Assembly (NCBI GenBank): GCA_007741555.1
Contig: CP036526.1
Location: forward strand, 1,922,001-1,986,000
Direction of reading: 5' to 3'
Length of the DNA: 64,000 bases
Source of the DNA: Stieleria marina
GTDB lineage: Bacteria; Planctomycetota; Planctomycetia; Pirellulales; Pirellulaceae
The translations under genes and the position numbers were made by a program. Positions 44,876 to 54,477 of the stretch are shown one piece after another (position 1 is the stretch's first letter; each line of letters starts with the position of its first letter). Under the pieces are notes generated by a model. The model was not told the DNA's origin and ran no database searches. It saw only the letters and a list, made by a program, of their open reading frames with translations.

Positions 44876-47800
44876 ATGTCTCAAACGATCGACGATTCGG
44901 CGTCTTCCACTCGCTATCCAACACCCACCCAGTCGCCGGAGAACAGTTCGTCGTCTTGGTTTGAAACGTTCTTTCACAGCTTTTTTCAAGAAAAGAACAT
45001 CAAGTGGATGCTGATTGTTGGCGCCGCGATCGTGTTTGGTTCTTCCTTGATGTTGGTCACCAAAGCCTGGCCCGATTGGTCTGTTGCTTTGAAATACTTG
45101 ACGATTGTCGGCTACACCAGTGCGATCTTTTTTGCCGCTGAAATCACTCGGCGTCGTTTGAAGTTATCGGCGACCTATCACGTTTTGCAATCGCTGACGC
45201 TGTTGCTGTTGCCGGTTTGTTTTCTGTCGCTGACGTGGTTGTCGGCCGGCACGGCCGTTCAGGCAAACCTGCATTCGCTGAAGTATCTGGGATTGCTGTT
45301 GCCAGCGATTGCACTGCTTTGGCTGGCATCGACCACGATCTTGGATCATTGGCTACGAGGTCGACAGACGACGTTTTTGATCAGCTTTGGGCTGTTGTGT
45401 ATCGCCGGCGCTTTGCCAGCGATCGCATCGCCCGCTTTGGCGTTTGTCTTCGTGGCGATCTGCTGGTGCGTCTTTACCGTCGGTGTGGTGAAAGTAAACC
45501 GCCATACGTTTTGGCTTGCCGAACAGCATCAACTACCGCGGATCTTTGGTTTTTTGCCCATCGCTATGCTGGGCCTCCAACTTGTGACTTTGGTCGGTGT
45601 CAAAGCCGGAGCAATGTTGCCGGCGCACTGGATTGGATTCGCTGTCGCCATGGTTGCAGCGACGATTTTGATGACAACGCGAACCGTAGCGGACGTCTTT
45701 CGTCAGCGCACTGGTGATCTGGTCCGCCCGCTGCCTTGGGCGATCGCCGTTCCGCTATTTGTTGGACTCATCGCGGCAGTCACTGGTTTGGGGCTGTCCC
45801 TGATTGGGTTTTCTTACGTCGGATCAACAACCTACGCCGTGATTCCAACGTCGATCGTGGTTGCCATCCTGATGGCAATGGTGGCTCGTGACACACGCCA
45901 TCCCGCGTTGGTGTGGGCAACCCTGGCAGTCGTTGCTTTAGCTTACCAGTGCTCGCCCACTTTGTTCGCGGACTTGGTGCAAATGGCAAAGAGTGCGACA
46001 GCCGATGCGATCAATCAATCTCGCGTGCCACTGTCGATGTACGGCCTGACGTATTTGCCGCTGCTGGGCGGACTGGCGTTGATCGGACGGCGATTTGCAG
46101 ATCAAAAGCGATTGGAATTTTATGTTCCCGTCAAGCAATTTGTTACCGTGGTGTCGGCAGGTCTTTTTTGTGTTGCTCTGGCAGATATCGTATCGCTGAA
46201 ATTCATCTCGCCGTTCTTGGTTTCATCGGCCAATTCGGTCGCCTTCCTGGCGTACGCTATCGTGTTTCGGGATCGCCGTTACAGCATTCCTGCAACACTG
46301 GCGTTTGTGGTTGCTTGCGGGACGGCCATTCCAGCGATGAACCAAATGCAGTACACGGACCTTTCGCTGTCGTGGGTTCCGACAGTCTTGGCGGGTGTCG
46401 CTTTGTTGATGAATGTGACTGCGTGGCCCGACCGTTTGGTCAATCGAATTGCAGTGTGCAACGATCAGTCAGGGAGGGCGGTCAACGGAGCGAACCGGAA
46501 AGTGATCCGTCTAACCGGTTGCGTATTGGCGGTGGCCCTGGCGATCCACTGGATCGTCAGCACGGCGATGATGTTTAGCGAAGCTTTGACTCTTCCGGCG
46601 GTGTTGCAATTTGGTTTTTTGATGGCCGCACTGGTCAGGTACACGATTCGCGAATCGCACTATTTTCCGGCCGCCAGTGTGTGGGTGCTGTCGGGATACG
46701 CGACGCTACGGATGGCGGCTGGCACAGGGATCGAAGCGGTCGATCTGGTCAGTTGCAGCGTCTACGCGTTGGTTGGCATTTCGATTGTCAGCTTTGGTCT
46801 GCTGAAGTATTTGCAGTCGGCATCAGGGACGGAATCTTTGGGCCAAATGCGTCGTTGGCTGGGGCTGGGATCTCCTCTGGAAAGTGGGGTGAAAGCTGGA
46901 CCGAACAATGTTGGCAGCGGTTTTGTGAAAAGTATGGCTGCGTTCAGCTTGCCGGTATTTGATCTCAGCACCATCGTGCTCTGCAGTCTGGTTGGGTTGG
47001 TTTATATCCCGGCGGTAATCATTCAACATGCTGCGTTAATGGGTTTGCAGACCGCTGACTTAAGTAACTTTGGGTGGTCGACCACCGCGATTCTGGCTTG
47101 GTTGTTCACGTTCGCGGCGGTCAATCGTGATCGTGCCTTTGGGGTGATCGCCGCGATGTTGTTGCCTTTGGTTGTCAGCTCGACGTTGATTACGGCTGGT
47201 TTTTTGAGCGGTGTGACTGAATTGTTTTTGGTTTGGGCAACCGTTCAGTGTGCGTTGACGGTTTTTAGCCACCGATTACTCGTCCGTCTTGAAGATGCTT
47301 CCGGCATCACCGCGGTTATGCAAGTCGGCCGCGTTTGGTGCGTGGGATTACTGGCGATCAGCTGCCTTTCGTTTGACATGCCAATGCGAATCGTTGCATT
47401 GATCAGCATTGCTTCCCTGGTAATTTCCTTCATCGGACGGTGGGATCAATTCAAACAGTGCAACCTTGCCATTCTGGCCAATGTCAACGTGCTCTTGTTT
47501 GCTGCAGGCGTTGGTGGGTGTAGCGGTTGGGTGCTGCCGGGACTGAGCGGGACAATTGTCCTGGCAGCTTTGCCGCAGGTGTTCTTTGTTGGATGTGCAT
47601 CCGTCCTGGCTTTTGAAATGCCTGCCCGTTGGTACGCAAACAAGCTGGCTGGCCAATGGGCAACGGTTTTGCGAATCTCATTGATTCCTCTGATGCTGGG
47701 GGCGTTCCTGTTGGATCAGTTGGATTGGGTATCCGTCGTGCTCGTGATGGTAGGCTTCGGTGCTCTGATCACGACCGAGCTAGCTCAGGCCCTGAAACGA

Positions 47801-48658
47801 GTTTCGGAGTGGAGAGTCTGGACGGCCTGCTTGATCGGTGGAGCTGCGGCCCTTTTCCTGTACCAACATGAAATCATTTCTTTTGGCGTGGGCATCAGCC
47901 AATTGGTGCTGCTGACGCTATCAGTCGTCGGGTTTTCGGTTGCCCATCTTTCGCAGCGCCATCCTTCCATCGCGGTGCTTCGCCGTCCAATGTCGATCAT
48001 TGGTCAGTCGCTGCCTGCTCTGGTTGCCTGTTTGGCAATGTTCCGTGAATTCTCTGGCGTGTATTCCTCGCTGACGGCGCTCAATGCCTTGTCGCTGATG
48101 ATCGCTGCTGGGATTTATTTTCATCAAGCAATGGTGTTGCGACGCTCCTATTTGTGTTTGCCGGCTTTGGTGATTGCCAACGCAGGTGCCTTTTTGCTCT
48201 GGAAATCACTTAGCTGGAATGCACCTGAGTTGTACTTGGTGCCCATCGGCATTTCGATTTTGGGCTTTGCCGAAGTCATGAAAAAAGAACTACCCAAAGT
48301 CGCACACACGCCTCTGCATTACATCGGCCTGCTGACGGTGCTCTGTTCGCCATTGCCCGAAGTGATTGGCGGAAGCTGGGGGCACATTTTCGCTCTGATG
48401 GTGCTCAGCGTGGTCGTGATCTTGGCGGCGATCGGGCTACGGATGCGCTCGCTTGTGTATGCAGGATCAGCGTTCTTGCTAACGGACTTGGTCGCCATGG
48501 TCATTCGGTCAACGATTCACAACGTCAATCTCCTCTGGATCTGCGGCGTGGTGCTCGGAGTCGGCGTCATCGCTTTGGCGGCTTTCTGCGAAAATCATCG
48601 CGAGAATCTGCTCAGCCGAATCCGGATGTTGTCCGCCGAACTGGCGACTTGGAACTAA
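44876..48658 (+). CDS. Giant polytopic membrane protein, unknown function
   Basis: 1260 residues. After a Ser/Pro/Thr-rich cytoplasmic start and the amphipathic WFETFFHSFFQEKNIKWML, there are some thirty hydrophobic segments running almost continuously to the C-terminus. The overall look (LMLVTKAWPDWSVALKYLTIVGYTSAIFF) recalls DUF2157/DUF2339-type membrane proteins, but I cannot assign it firmly. No catalytic motif seen. pspA follows after 55 bp and a 136-residue protein follows that, so these three are probably one transcript. The context suggests a role in envelope integrity or ion stress (inference). Confidence 0.75.
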   Translation: MSQTIDDSASSTRYPTPTQSPENSSSSWFETFFHSFFQEKNIKWMLIVGAAIVFGSSLMLVTKAWPDWSVALKYLTIVGYTSAIFFAAEITRRRLKLSATYHVLQSLTLLLLPVCFLSLTWLSAGTAVQANLHSLKYLGLLLPAIALLWLASTTILDHWLRGRQTTFLISFGLLCIAGALPAIASPALAFVFVAICWCVFTVGVVKVNRHTFWLAEQHQLPRIFGFLPIAMLGLQLVTLVGVKAGAMLPAHWIGFAVAMVAATILMTTRTVADVFRQRTGDLVRPLPWAIAVPLFVGLIAAVTGLGLSLIGFSYVGSTTYAVIPTSIVVAILMAMVARDTRHPALVWATLAVVALAYQCSPTLFADLVQMAKSATADAINQSRVPLSMYGLTYLPLLGGLALIGRRFADQKRLEFYVPVKQFVTVVSAGLFCVALADIVSLKFISPFLVSSANSVAFLAYAIVFRDRRYSIPATLAFVVACGTAIPAMNQMQYTDLSLSWVPTVLAGVALLMNVTAWPDRLVNRIAVCNDQSGRAVNGANRKVIRLTGCVLAVALAIHWIVSTAMMFSEALTLPAVLQFGFLMAALVRYTIRESHYFPAASVWVLSGYATLRMAAGTGIEAVDLVSCSVYALVGISIVSFGLLKYLQSASGTESLGQMRRWLGLGSPLESGVKAGPNNVGSGFVKSMAAFSLPVFDLSTIVLCSLVGLVYIPAVIIQHAALMGLQTADLSNFGWSTTAILAWLFTFAAVNRDRAFGVIAAMLLPLVVSSTLITAGFLSGVTELFLVWATVQCALTVFSHRLLVRLEDASGITAVMQVGRVWCVGLLAISCLSFDMPMRIVALISIASLVISFIGRWDQFKQCNLAILANVNVLLFAAGVGGCSGWVLPGLSGTIVLAALPQVFFVGCASVLAFEMPARWYANKLAGQWATVLRISLIPLMLGAFLLDQLDWVSVVLVMVGFGALITTELAQALKRVSEWRVWTACLIGGAAALFLYQHEIISFGVGISQLVLLTLSVVGFSVAHLSQRHPSIAVLRRPMSIIGQSLPALVACLAMFREFSGVYSSLTALNALSLMIAAGIYFHQAMVLRRSYLCLPALVIANAGAFLLWKSLSWNAPELYLVPIGISILGFAEVMKKELPKVAHTPLHYIGLLTVLCSPLPEVIGGSWGHIFALMVLSVVVILAAIGLRMRSLVYAGSAFLLTDLVAMVIRSTIHNVNLLWICGVVLGVGVIALAAFCENHRENLLSRIRMLSAELATWN

Positions 48659-48713
48659 TGGATGTTTTGAAACGAATCCCTTTTTAACTAACTACTCTTC
48701 AAGGAAACGAACC

Positions 48714-49388
48714 ATGCAATGGCTTAATCAATTCTCTCTTGTAATGCGGTCCAGCATGACTTCACTGCGAGAAAAGGTCGAAGATCCCGAACGAATGTTG
48801 CACCAGCTTTTGATCGATATGGAAGAAGAACTCGACCGTGTACGCGGCAGTGTCGCCGAGGCGGTTGCGGACGAAATTCAGCTTCGCAAACGCACTGCCC
48901 GAGAGCAAAGTGATTCACAGCAGTGGATGCAGCGAGCCGAAGAGGCGATGAAGCGGGGCGATGAGTCGGCTGCGAAGTCCGCACTGGCTCAGAAGTTGGC
49001 CGCCCAACAACGAGCCGAGCGATTTGGAGACGACCACCAGCGTCAGAAAAGCGAAGTCGAAAAACTGCAGCACAGTGTCATTGATTTAGAAGACAAAATT
49101 CGCCAGGCAAAACAAAAGAAGACACTGTTGACCGCACGAATCACCCGTGCGGCGTCGTCGCAGAAGATCAATCAAACGTTGGACCGTACGCACAGCAAGT
49201 CTGCGTTTGCTCAGTTCAATCGCTTGGAAGAGAAAGTCGATCGAGAGGAGGCCATGAGCGAGGCGTGGGATCGGCTTGACGGCAAAGACCCGGATGCAGC
49301 CGAACTAGCGAGGCAGTTTGAGAAGCAGGAACGCGAAGGCAAGCTCAATGAAGAGCTTGAACGTCTTAAGTCAGCGACGTCCAACTAG
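48714..49388 (+). CDS. pspA: Phage-shock-protein A family (PspA/IM30)
   Basis: 224 residues; ribosome-binding site aagga 8-9 bases ahead. The sequence is nearly all coiled coil. It opens with the amphipathic MQWLNQFSLVMRSSM and the family pattern LREKVEDPERMLHQLLIDMEEEL, which matches the PspA/Vipp1 start. It should form oligomeric rings on the inner membrane that stabilise it under stress, and in enterobacteria it also inhibits a sigma-54 activator. Here a sigma-54 activator gene lies about 1.6 kb away (50944-52395), an intriguing parallel. It lacks the central AAA-like partner pspF or pspBC genes. Probably in one transcript with the membrane protein gene before it and the small gene after it. 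Confidence 0.9.
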   Translation: MQWLNQFSLVMRSSMTSLREKVEDPERMLHQLLIDMEEELDRVRGSVAEAVADEIQLRKRTAREQSDSQQWMQRAEEAMKRGDESAAKSALAQKLAAQQRAERFGDDHQRQKSEVEKLQHSVIDLEDKIRQAKQKKTLLTARITRAASSQKINQTLDRTHSKSAFAQFNRLEEKVDREEAMSEAWDRLDGKDPDAAELARQFEKQEREGKLNEELERLKSATSN

Positions 49389-49402
49389 CGCTGGGGGAGT
49401 GC

Positions 49403-49813
49403 ATGGCTGTGTCTCACTTTCACTCGGTTTGTGGATTGATTCGGTCTTGGGCGGGCAGAGATCGCATTCGCATCTCGCCGACTCAGGGCCGATTGCTCGG
49501 GCTGCGGCCCAGCGATCGGCTGTTGATTGGTCAGGCGGTTTTTACGGTTCAATCACGCGAAGTGAACCGTCAGACGGTTGTCTATCAGTTGGTCGATGAC
49601 GGCAGTGCCTGTCAGGTGACTGACTATCAGATGACTGACAACGAGTCGACTGATTATCAATTGACTGGATTTCAGTTGACTGTGCCCATTAATACCGAGT
49701 CGGTGGGGGCTCAGCGGCAAGCAGGTCGCGGCGAGCTGAACTGCCGGGGTGAATGCCGTGATGTATTTGAAGAGGACGTTTGCCAGTTGAGTCAAACGAA
49801 GGCTGATCGTTGA
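49403..49813 (+). CDS. Small protein with pentapeptide tandem repeat
   Basis: 136 residues, starting 14 bp after pspA with gggggag just ahead of the ATG. N-terminal half is a compact beta-rich segment (RIRISPTQGRLLGLRPSDRLLIGQAVFTVQS, read in parts) that resembles a small barrel. The middle has four 5-residue units TDYQM, TDNES, TDYQL, TGFQL encoded by a 15-bp tandem repeat. The C-terminal part has paired Cys (ELNCRGECRDV). No family recognised. It is probably an accessory of PspA or of the large membrane protein. Confidence 0.6.
   Translation: MAVSHFHSVCGLIRSWAGRDRIRISPTQGRLLGLRPSDRLLIGQAVFTVQSREVNRQTVVYQLVDDGSACQVTDYQMTDNESTDYQLTGFQLTVPINTESVGAQRQAGRGELNCRGECRDVFEEDVCQLSQTKADR
49618..49677 (+). 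repeat. 15-bp tandem repeat in coding sequence
   Basis: Four units starting with gactg: gactgactatcagat, gactgacaacgagtc, gactgattatcaatt and gactggatttcagtt. They keep the reading frame of the small gene at 49403 and encode TDYQ(M/L)-like pentapeptides. Confidence 0.8.
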
Positions 49814-49849
49814 AACGCCGCGGTCGGATCTGCCCACGCAGTCGGCGTC

Positions 49850-50854
49850 TTAAGCCAGGCCATACACTTGGCGAAAACGGCTGATGTCCTTGGCGTTTCC
49901 CATGACGATCGCGGTGTCATCCTGTTGGAAAACTTGGTCAGCACCGGGATTGAATAGCAATTCACCGTCTTTGGGTTTTAACGCAACCACCAGTAATTTG
50001 TGTTTGCGATGCGCCTCCGTTTCCGCGACAGTGGCTCCGATGATATTGCTTCCCGCGGTGACACTGATCTCATCGAGTTCCAAATCTTCGTATCCGCTGT
50101 GCGTTACCAAATCGAACAGGTCGGCTGTCGTTGGGCGAGTGATCATTCGCGACATCAGTCGTGCGCCGACCAGACTTGGCATCACCACTTGATTCGCACC
50201 CGCTTGCAGCAACTTTTTTTCGGTGGAGGGCATCTCGGCTCGGGCGATGATTTGGAGATCGCAGTTCATGTTTCGTGCGGTCAGCGTCACGAACACATTT
50301 TCTGCGTCACTTGGCAATGCAGTCACGATCGCGCCGGCTCGGCAGATTCCCACTTCCGTCAAAACAGACTCGTCGGTTGCATCGCCGATTACGCAAAGGA
50401 ATCCGTTGGCGACCGCTTCCTCTTGAACGTCTCGATTGGTTTCCAACACCACGACTTCCTTGCCTCCGGTTCGTAGTTCTGCAGCCAAGCTTTGGCCGAT
50501 GCGACCGTAGCCACACAGCAACACGTGGCCGGAGAGGCGACTGATTTCTTGGTCCATGCGTCGTTTTCCCAGTAGGTTTTCGATTTCGCCTTCCAACATT
50601 AACTGGATGAAGCCGCCGATCGTATACACCGCGGCAGACATTCCCAGCAGGATCAACAATACGACAAGCAACTGCGATGTGGGCGAGAGTGTACTATGTT
50701 CGCCAAAACCGACGGTCGATATCGTCACGACGACCAGCCAGAGCGATTCAATCCAGTCGTAGCCTTCCAAGTAGCGAAATCCGACGACGGAGACGCCCAC
50801 CACGAGACACAGGAAAATCGCTCCTCGACCGACTCGTTGCAGGGGGGTTGTCAT
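49850..50854 (-). CDS. Potassium channel protein with RCK (TrkA) domains
   Basis: 334 residues. Two membrane helices (about 10-27 and 62-88) around a pore helix and a proper selectivity filter TVGFGE (47-52). RCK domain from about 108 (HVLLCGYGRIGQSLAAEL, GxGxxG nucleotide site) and a TrkA-C lobe from about 245 to the end (ELDEISVTAGSNIIGATV). It should be a ligand- or nucleotide-gated K+ channel in the inner membrane. Its architecture is the same as the first half of the fusion protein at 42797-44554, which lacks the filter. It lies next to the sigma-54 activator gene on the same strand (89 bp downstream of it). Confidence 0.9.
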   Translation of the reverse strand: MTTPLQRVGRGAIFLCLVVGVSVVGFRYLEGYDWIESLWLVVVTISTVGFGEHSTLSPTSQLLVVLLILLGMSAAVYTIGGFIQLMLEGEIENLLGKRRMDQEISRLSGHVLLCGYGRIGQSLAAELRTGGKEVVVLETNRDVQEEAVANGFLCVIGDATDESVLTEVGICRAGAIVTALPSDAENVFVTLTARNMNCDLQIIARAEMPSTEKKLLQAGANQVVMPSLVGARLMSRMITRPTTADLFDLVTHSGYEDLELDEISVTAGSNIIGATVAETEAHRKHKLLVVALKPKDGELLFNPGADQVFQQDDTAIVMGNAKDISRFRQVYGLA

Positions 50855-50943
50855 GGGTGATCGTCGTGGCCGGCTTGTCAGAAGATGGCAGAAGTGAGGT
50901 GGACGCGGCAGCTACGAGAAAAGAGTGGCCGGCGGCCATCATT

Positions 50944-52395
50944 CTACGTTGCTGGACTGGCTTCGTTTGGCGCCAATTCGCATTCTGCTTTCGATGAATC
51001 AGCCGCCTCGTCTTTAGCAAATCGATCCAGCAGCCGGTACAGTTTTCGGCGATGGATGCCCAGCTTACGAGCGGCCCGCGCCTTGTTGTTCTTTTCGGCC
51101 GCAAGCACTTCCAGAACGTGAGCTTTGGCGATGTCATCCAACTTGGTAGACAGCATGCCAGTACGTCGTGAGGTTGCGGCTGCATCAAGCGGCATCAATT
51201 GAGATGGTGATCCCGGATCGATGCGTCGACCAGCACGCCCGTCGACGATTTCCGCAGGCAGGTCGTCGATCGTGATTTCATTTCCGTCAGCCAGAATCAT
51301 TGCACGCTGCAGCACGTTGATCAGCTGCCGAACGTTGCCTGGCCAAGGACAGCGGTTCAACGCCGCCCGAACGGCATCGTCTACTTGCCAGACAGCGGGT
51401 GTAAAGTGATCGACCAGCCGATCGACGTCACCGGCTCGTTCGCGAAGTGGCGGCAGTTGAAGCGACAGGACATTGATACGGTAAAAAAGATCTTCGCGGA
51501 AATTGCCCTCTTTGACTTCGTCAGTCAAATTGCGATTTGTCGCCGCGATGATGCGAACTTTGACAATGCGTTCTTTGTGCGAACCAATGCGCCGCATCGA
51601 TCCGTCTTCTAAAACTCGCAACAATTTTGGTTGAAGCGACAAAGGTAGTTCGCCAATTTCGTCAATGAACAGCGTGCCGCCATCGGCGATTTCAAACAGC
51701 CCTGGTTTTTCAGTCACGGCGCCGGTAAACGCGCCCTTCTGGTGGCCAAACAGTTCGCTTTCGACCAACTGTTCTGGCAACGCGGCGCAGTTAATTGTCA
51801 CAAACGGCTTGTCTGCCAACAGACTGTTTTGCTGAATTGCGCGCGCAACGACCTCTTTGCCTGTACCGCTTTCGCCTTGGATTAGAACAGGTTTGTCAGT
51901 TGGTGCGACCTTGGTGATCAGTCGCGATATCTGGTTCATCGCAGGCGAATCACCAATCAAATCCATCGCCGGACGCTGGCGCGAGATGAGTGCCTTGAGT
52001 TGACGATTCTCTTTTCGCAACTGGCCGCGATTCGATGCCAATAGGCAGTGGTGTTCCAGGTCACCCAGTGAGCAGGGTTTGGTCAAAAAATCACATGCCC
52101 CCAATTTCATCGACGCCACGGCAGTTTCAATGGTGCCCTGCCCCGTCAAAATGATGACTTCCATCGGAATGTCCAACGTATGAACGCGTTGCAACAATTC
52201 CAGCCCCGACATGCCCGGCATGTTCATATCAAACACCGCGACATCAAAATCCTGCGTCTCGCAAAGTCCCAGCGCCTCGGCACCGCTGCCCACCGCAGTC
52301 ACCCGGTGACCTTTACGTTGCATCCAGCGAGCGCAACTCTCGCGAAAATCGTCTTCGTCCTCGACGATCAAAAGGTTTAGTACGGTGTCAGTCAT
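50944..52395 (-). CDS. Sigma-54-dependent response regulator, NtrC family
   Basis: 483 residues from ATG 52395 (aagagac upstream); the frame continues to 52485. Receiver domain 8-120 with D56 (FDMNMPG) and K106. AAA+ domain about 145-385: Walker A GESGTGKE (174-181), sigma-54 contact loop GAFTGA (221-226), Walker [15 protein letters not shown], and PWPGNVRQL. Fis-type helix-turn-helix near 440-470 ([21 protein letters not shown], read in parts). It activates RNA polymerase-sigma-54 when phosphorylated. Candidate phosphodonors are the two kinases encoded divergently from it at 52969 and 54478. Candidate target: the -24/-12 site at 56157. Confidence 0.93.
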   Translation of the reverse strand: MTDTVLNLLIVEDEDDFRESCARWMQRKGHRVTAVGSGAEALGLCETQDFDVAVFDMNMPGMSGLELLQRVHTLDIPMEVIILTGQGTIETAVASMKLGACDFLTKPCSLGDLEHHCLLASNRGQLRKENRQLKALISRQRPAMDLIGDSPAMNQISRLITKVAPTDKPVLIQGESGTGKEVVARAIQQNSLLADKPFVTINCAALPEQLVESELFGHQKGAFTGAVTEKPGLFEIADGGTLFIDEIGELPLSLQPKLLRVLEDGSMRRIGSHKERIVKVRIIAATNRNLTDEVKEGNFREDLFYRINVLSLQLPPLRERAGDVDRLVDHFTPAVWQVDDAVRAALNRCPWPGNVRQLINVLQRAMILADGNEITIDDLPAEIVDGRAGRRIDPGSPSQLMPLDAAATSRRTGMLSTKLDDIAKAHVLEVLAAEKNNKARAARKLGIHRRKLYRLLDRFAKDEAADSSKAECELAPNEASPAT

Positions 52396-52968
52396 TGGGC
52401 GATGTCTCTTAATCGACTTTGTTCGGCGTCCATGAATCGGCGTAGCAGCTACTGGGAGACCTTTGCCGTCACCAATAGCCATCAATCAAACCCAAGAAGC
52501 GAATCATGTACCATTACAGAATCGGCCAACGAATCGGTGCCGTTGCATTGAATGCCCGTTGTCCGAAAACCTCGGCTGAGTCCGGTAATGGCGGTTGCCG
52601 GGGGAATTGTGTCTGCTAACGGCCGGTAAACGCCGCTAACGGCCTGTTTCAAAGTCGATGGATGATTTGTAATTCGGCCAACACATGCCGGGTACGAATC
52701 ACTGGTACGCTTAAAACGCACGGCTGTGACAAATACGCACGGTCGCACTCCGGTTGGATCAGTAAGTGACTCAGCGAGCGCGGTAGCCTTGTCAGCGTGT
52801 GATTTGATGATTGAAATGCCGGAAGACAAGACGTCCAGCTAGTCTGGATGTGCTGAATCGAACTCGAAAACCAGATACTTTGGCCGACGCTGACGGCGAG
52901 TTGCAAAACGGAACGATCAACCTAAACGGGCGTTTGCTAGAAACAATCCGCCGGACGAAACTTAATCC
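52396..52968. other. 573-bp divergent regulatory region
   Basis: Between the NtrC-type regulator and the REC-PAS kinase genes, so both promoters should lie here. It has a direct repeat gctaacggcc at 52616 and 52635 or thereabouts, within gctaacggccggtaaacgcc. The frames on the minus strand (52482-52906) have no ribosome-binding site. No -24/-12 site with the correct spacing was found on either strand. Confidence 0.4.
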
Positions 52969-54453
52969 ATGACGCGAATTGAACCATCAAACGATTGTCG
53001 CCTACGGGTCCTATTGATCGAAGACGATGCGGATACGCAAGTCAATCTGAGTGACATTCTGGACTTGGACGGCTACGACATCCAGGTTGCAGGCACCGCA
53101 GCTGAAGGCCGCCTTTTGGCGAAGCAGACTGTCCCGGACGCGATCATTTTGGATCGGAAATTGCCCGATGCCAACGCCGACCAGTTGCTGCCCGAATTGC
53201 GTGAGTTGATTCCGTTTGGCGACATCATCATCGTGACGGGCTTCGCCGATATCGAAAGCACGATCGCCGCTTTGCGGTACGGCGCAAGCGACTACATTCT
53301 GAAACCCATCAATCCGGAAGCACTGCGTGCGAGTCTGAATCGAATCAGCCAGCGGCGGCGAATGGAACGCGAACTGCGGGGAGAACAGCAATTTGCCGAG
53401 CGCGTTTTGCGTACGGCCGAAGCCGTGATTTTGGTTCTTAATCTGGATGGAACCATTGTCGATTACAATCCGTTTTTTGCTCGTCTGACCCAGTGGCCGT
53501 TGTCGGAGTTGATTGGGAAGGACTGGTTCCGACACTTCATTCCGGCAGAAGATGTTGCGAGTATTCGGAAAGTCTTTATGCAAACAACGCACGACGTCGA
53601 CACCAGCGGCATTGTAAACGAGGTCCGAACTCGTGACGGCAAACGTCGCTCAATCCGCTGGGCCAATACAACACTGGTGGACGATTGGGGCAATACCAAT
53701 GCGGTGCTGTCTGTTGGCGTCGATGTCACTGCGTACATTGCGGCTCGCGATCGGGCTCTTCACGCCGAGCGTCTAGCGACCATCGGGCAAACGATGGCAG
53801 GCTTGGCGCACGAGAGTCGCAACGCGTTGCAAAGAATTCAATCCAGCCTGGAACTGCTGTCGTTGGAACTGACCGATCAGCCTGAGTGCCAAGAAGATCT
53901 TGCCAAGATCGGTCGCGCGACTCGGGATCTCAATTCACTGCTGGAAGAAGTCCGGTCTTACGCCGCACCGATCGTTTTACACTGCAAGCCGATCAGTTTG
54001 GTGCAAATCTGGCAGCGATGCTGGCGAGATTTGGAGTCCAGTCGTCAAGGTCGCGACGTGCAGCTGGTGCAACAATCGGGCGAGGACGAGCTGATCGCGT
54101 TGGTTGACGAGCTTCGCATGGAACAGGTCTTCCGCAACCTGTTTGAAAACGCCATTGCTGCTGGAACGGATCCTGTCGTGGTGAGTGTAGCGGGGGCCAA
54201 AGAAACCAACGGCGACGTAAGCATCACCATTTCCGACAATGGGCCGGGGCTCAGCCACGAGCAACAGCAGCGGATTTTCGAGCCGTTTTTTACAACCAAG
54301 AGCGCCGGGACGGGGCTGGGGATGGCCATTGTCCAACGAATTGTCTTGGCTCATCAAGGGACGATCGCCGCCCAGACGCCGTCTGCTTCGGGAGCTGTTC
54401 TGACGATTCGTCTGCCGTCATCAAAAAAGAAAAACACGTTGGACAGCCAGTGA
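52969..54453 (+). CDS. Hybrid sensor histidine kinase, receiver-PAS-HisKA-HATPase
   Basis: 494 residues. Receiver domain 12-125 with acidic pair D20 and neighbour, D62 (ILDRKLP) and K112. PAS domain about 145-260 (VLNLDGTIVDYNPFFARLTQW), a plain PAS without haem-ligand signature. HisKA with phosphorylated His281 (LAHESRNALQRIQSS) and HATPase (FRNLFENAIAAG N-box, DNGPGLS, GTGLGMAIVQ). No membrane segment, so cytoplasmic. The receiver comes before the kinase core, an arrangement that lets another kinase control it. The next kinase gene starts 24 bp downstream and is probably co-transcribed. Confidence 0.93.
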   Translation: MTRIEPSNDCRLRVLLIEDDADTQVNLSDILDLDGYDIQVAGTAAEGRLLAKQTVPDAIILDRKLPDANADQLLPELRELIPFGDIIIVTGFADIESTIAALRYGASDYILKPINPEALRASLNRISQRRRMERELRGEQQFAERVLRTAEAVILVLNLDGTIVDYNPFFARLTQWPLSELIGKDWFRHFIPAEDVASIRKVFMQTTHDVDTSGIVNEVRTRDGKRRSIRWANTTLVDDWGNTNAVLSVGVDVTAYIAARDRALHAERLATIGQTMAGLAHESRNALQRIQSSLELLSLELTDQPECQEDLAKIGRATRDLNSLLEEVRSYAAPIVLHCKPISLVQIWQRCWRDLESSRQGRDVQLVQQSGEDELIALVDELRMEQVFRNLFENAIAAGTDPVVVSVAGAKETNGDVSITISDNGPGLSHEQQQRIFEPFFTTKSAGTGLGMAIVQRIVLAHQGTIAAQTPSASGAVLTIRLPSSKKKNTLDSQ

Positions 54454-54477
54454 GTATTTCGCAATGGAAAAGTGTCA

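Noticed and set aside
52895-52912. tgacggcgagttgca-like sequence as a sigma-54 promoter for the REC-PAS kinase
   Set aside because: The first element lacks GG and the spacing is 9, not 10.
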